Shown: positions 13,999-14,075 of the stretch, piece after piece
Numbering within the stretch: position 1 is the stretch's first letter
Layout: each line of letters opens with the position of its first letter
DNA from: JABWAM01 sp964653025
GTDB taxonomy: Bacteria > Verrucomicrobiota > Verrucomicrobiia > JABWAM01
DNA: 14,075 bases
Assembly: GCA_964653025.1 (NCBI GenBank)
Contig: CAZZBZ010000076.1
Coordinates: forward strand, 1 to 14,075
Direction: 5' to 3'
Program-made: the position numbers and the translations under genes
The notes under the pieces: generated by a model
Seen by the model: the letters and a program-made list of their open reading frames with translations, nothing else
What the model was told of the DNA's origin: nothing
Database searches by the model: none

Positions 13999-14075
13999 TG
14001 TGGGAGGCGTGGCTCACGCCGAAGGGCAGCAGGGCAGGCTCGGAAGCGGATTCGGCGTGGGCCACGCCTCCCACA
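13999..14075. repeat. REP/REPIN-like nested inverted repeat at the right edge
   Basis: Two 25-bp arms, 13999-14023 and 14051-14075, are inverted copies with a single mismatch (24 of 25), separated by 27 nt. Each arm is itself palindromic: GGCGTG-GCT-CACGCC in the left arm and GGCGTGG-G-CCACGCC in the right. Nested palindromes in inverted pairs are the architecture of REP doublets (BIMEs/REPINs), which spread with RAYT transposases. No RAYT is in the window. As a transcribed hairpin it could also end transcription or stabilise mRNA, but no T-run is visible and the window stops at the end of the right arm. Confidence 0.65.

Overview
The window is GC-rich DNA. It most likely comes from a PVC-superphylum bacterium (Verrucomicrobiota, Lentisphaerota or Kiritimatiellota type), probably a short-read or metagenome assembly. 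The lineage clue is a prepilin-like protein that has both the FTLIELLVVIAIIAILA segment and an H-X9-DG motif, next to a secreted beta-helix protein with the N-terminal NW...P...GD signature and an AraC regulator of cupin plus HTH type. The lineage is inferred from gene content; no rRNA or marker gene is present.

Layout. Positions 1-1364 (minus) hold the 5' part of a protein with two amidohydrolase TIM-barrel domains; its 3' end lies outside the window. Positions 1365-2089 are a non-coding divergent region. It contains a 100-N scaffold gap flanked by identical 55-bp sequences (almost certainly an unmerged contig overlap), an 11-G run and several inverted repeats. An AraC-family regulator follows on the plus strand (about 2090-2995). 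From 13824 down to 2929, seven minus-strand genes are tightly spaced (gaps of 77, 28, 25 and 59 bp, an ATGA overlap, then 28 bp), which suggests one operon. In transcription order they are: a 1055-aa exported protein of unknown function, an N-acetylglucosamine-6-phosphate deacetylase (NagA-like), a prepilin-like H-X9-DG protein, a GHL10-like TIM-barrel protein, a GH32/GH43-like beta-propeller protein, a secreted beta-helix protein, and a nitrilase-superfamily amidohydrolase. The regulator and the last gene converge and overlap by 67 bp.

Reading of the locus (inference). It looks like an accessory carbohydrate or N-acyl-sugar catabolic locus. Two predicted glycosidase-like enzymes without signal peptides, a deacetylase, a C-N hydrolase and the tandem amidohydrolase would work in the cytoplasm. 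The large exported protein, the beta-helix protein and the pseudopilin would work in the envelope. The AraC protein would sense the substrate. The substrate cannot be named from sequence alone.

Two kinds of non-coding structure stand out. One is a small dispersed repeat (ATCCGCCTGRGGCG followed by GAACC units) found upstream of the regulator and over the start of the 1055-aa gene, with a partial copy in the gap before the GH32-like gene. The other is a long nested inverted repeat at the right edge that resembles a REP/REPIN element. The long plus-strand open frames opposite the minus-strand genes are GC-driven shadows and are not annotated.
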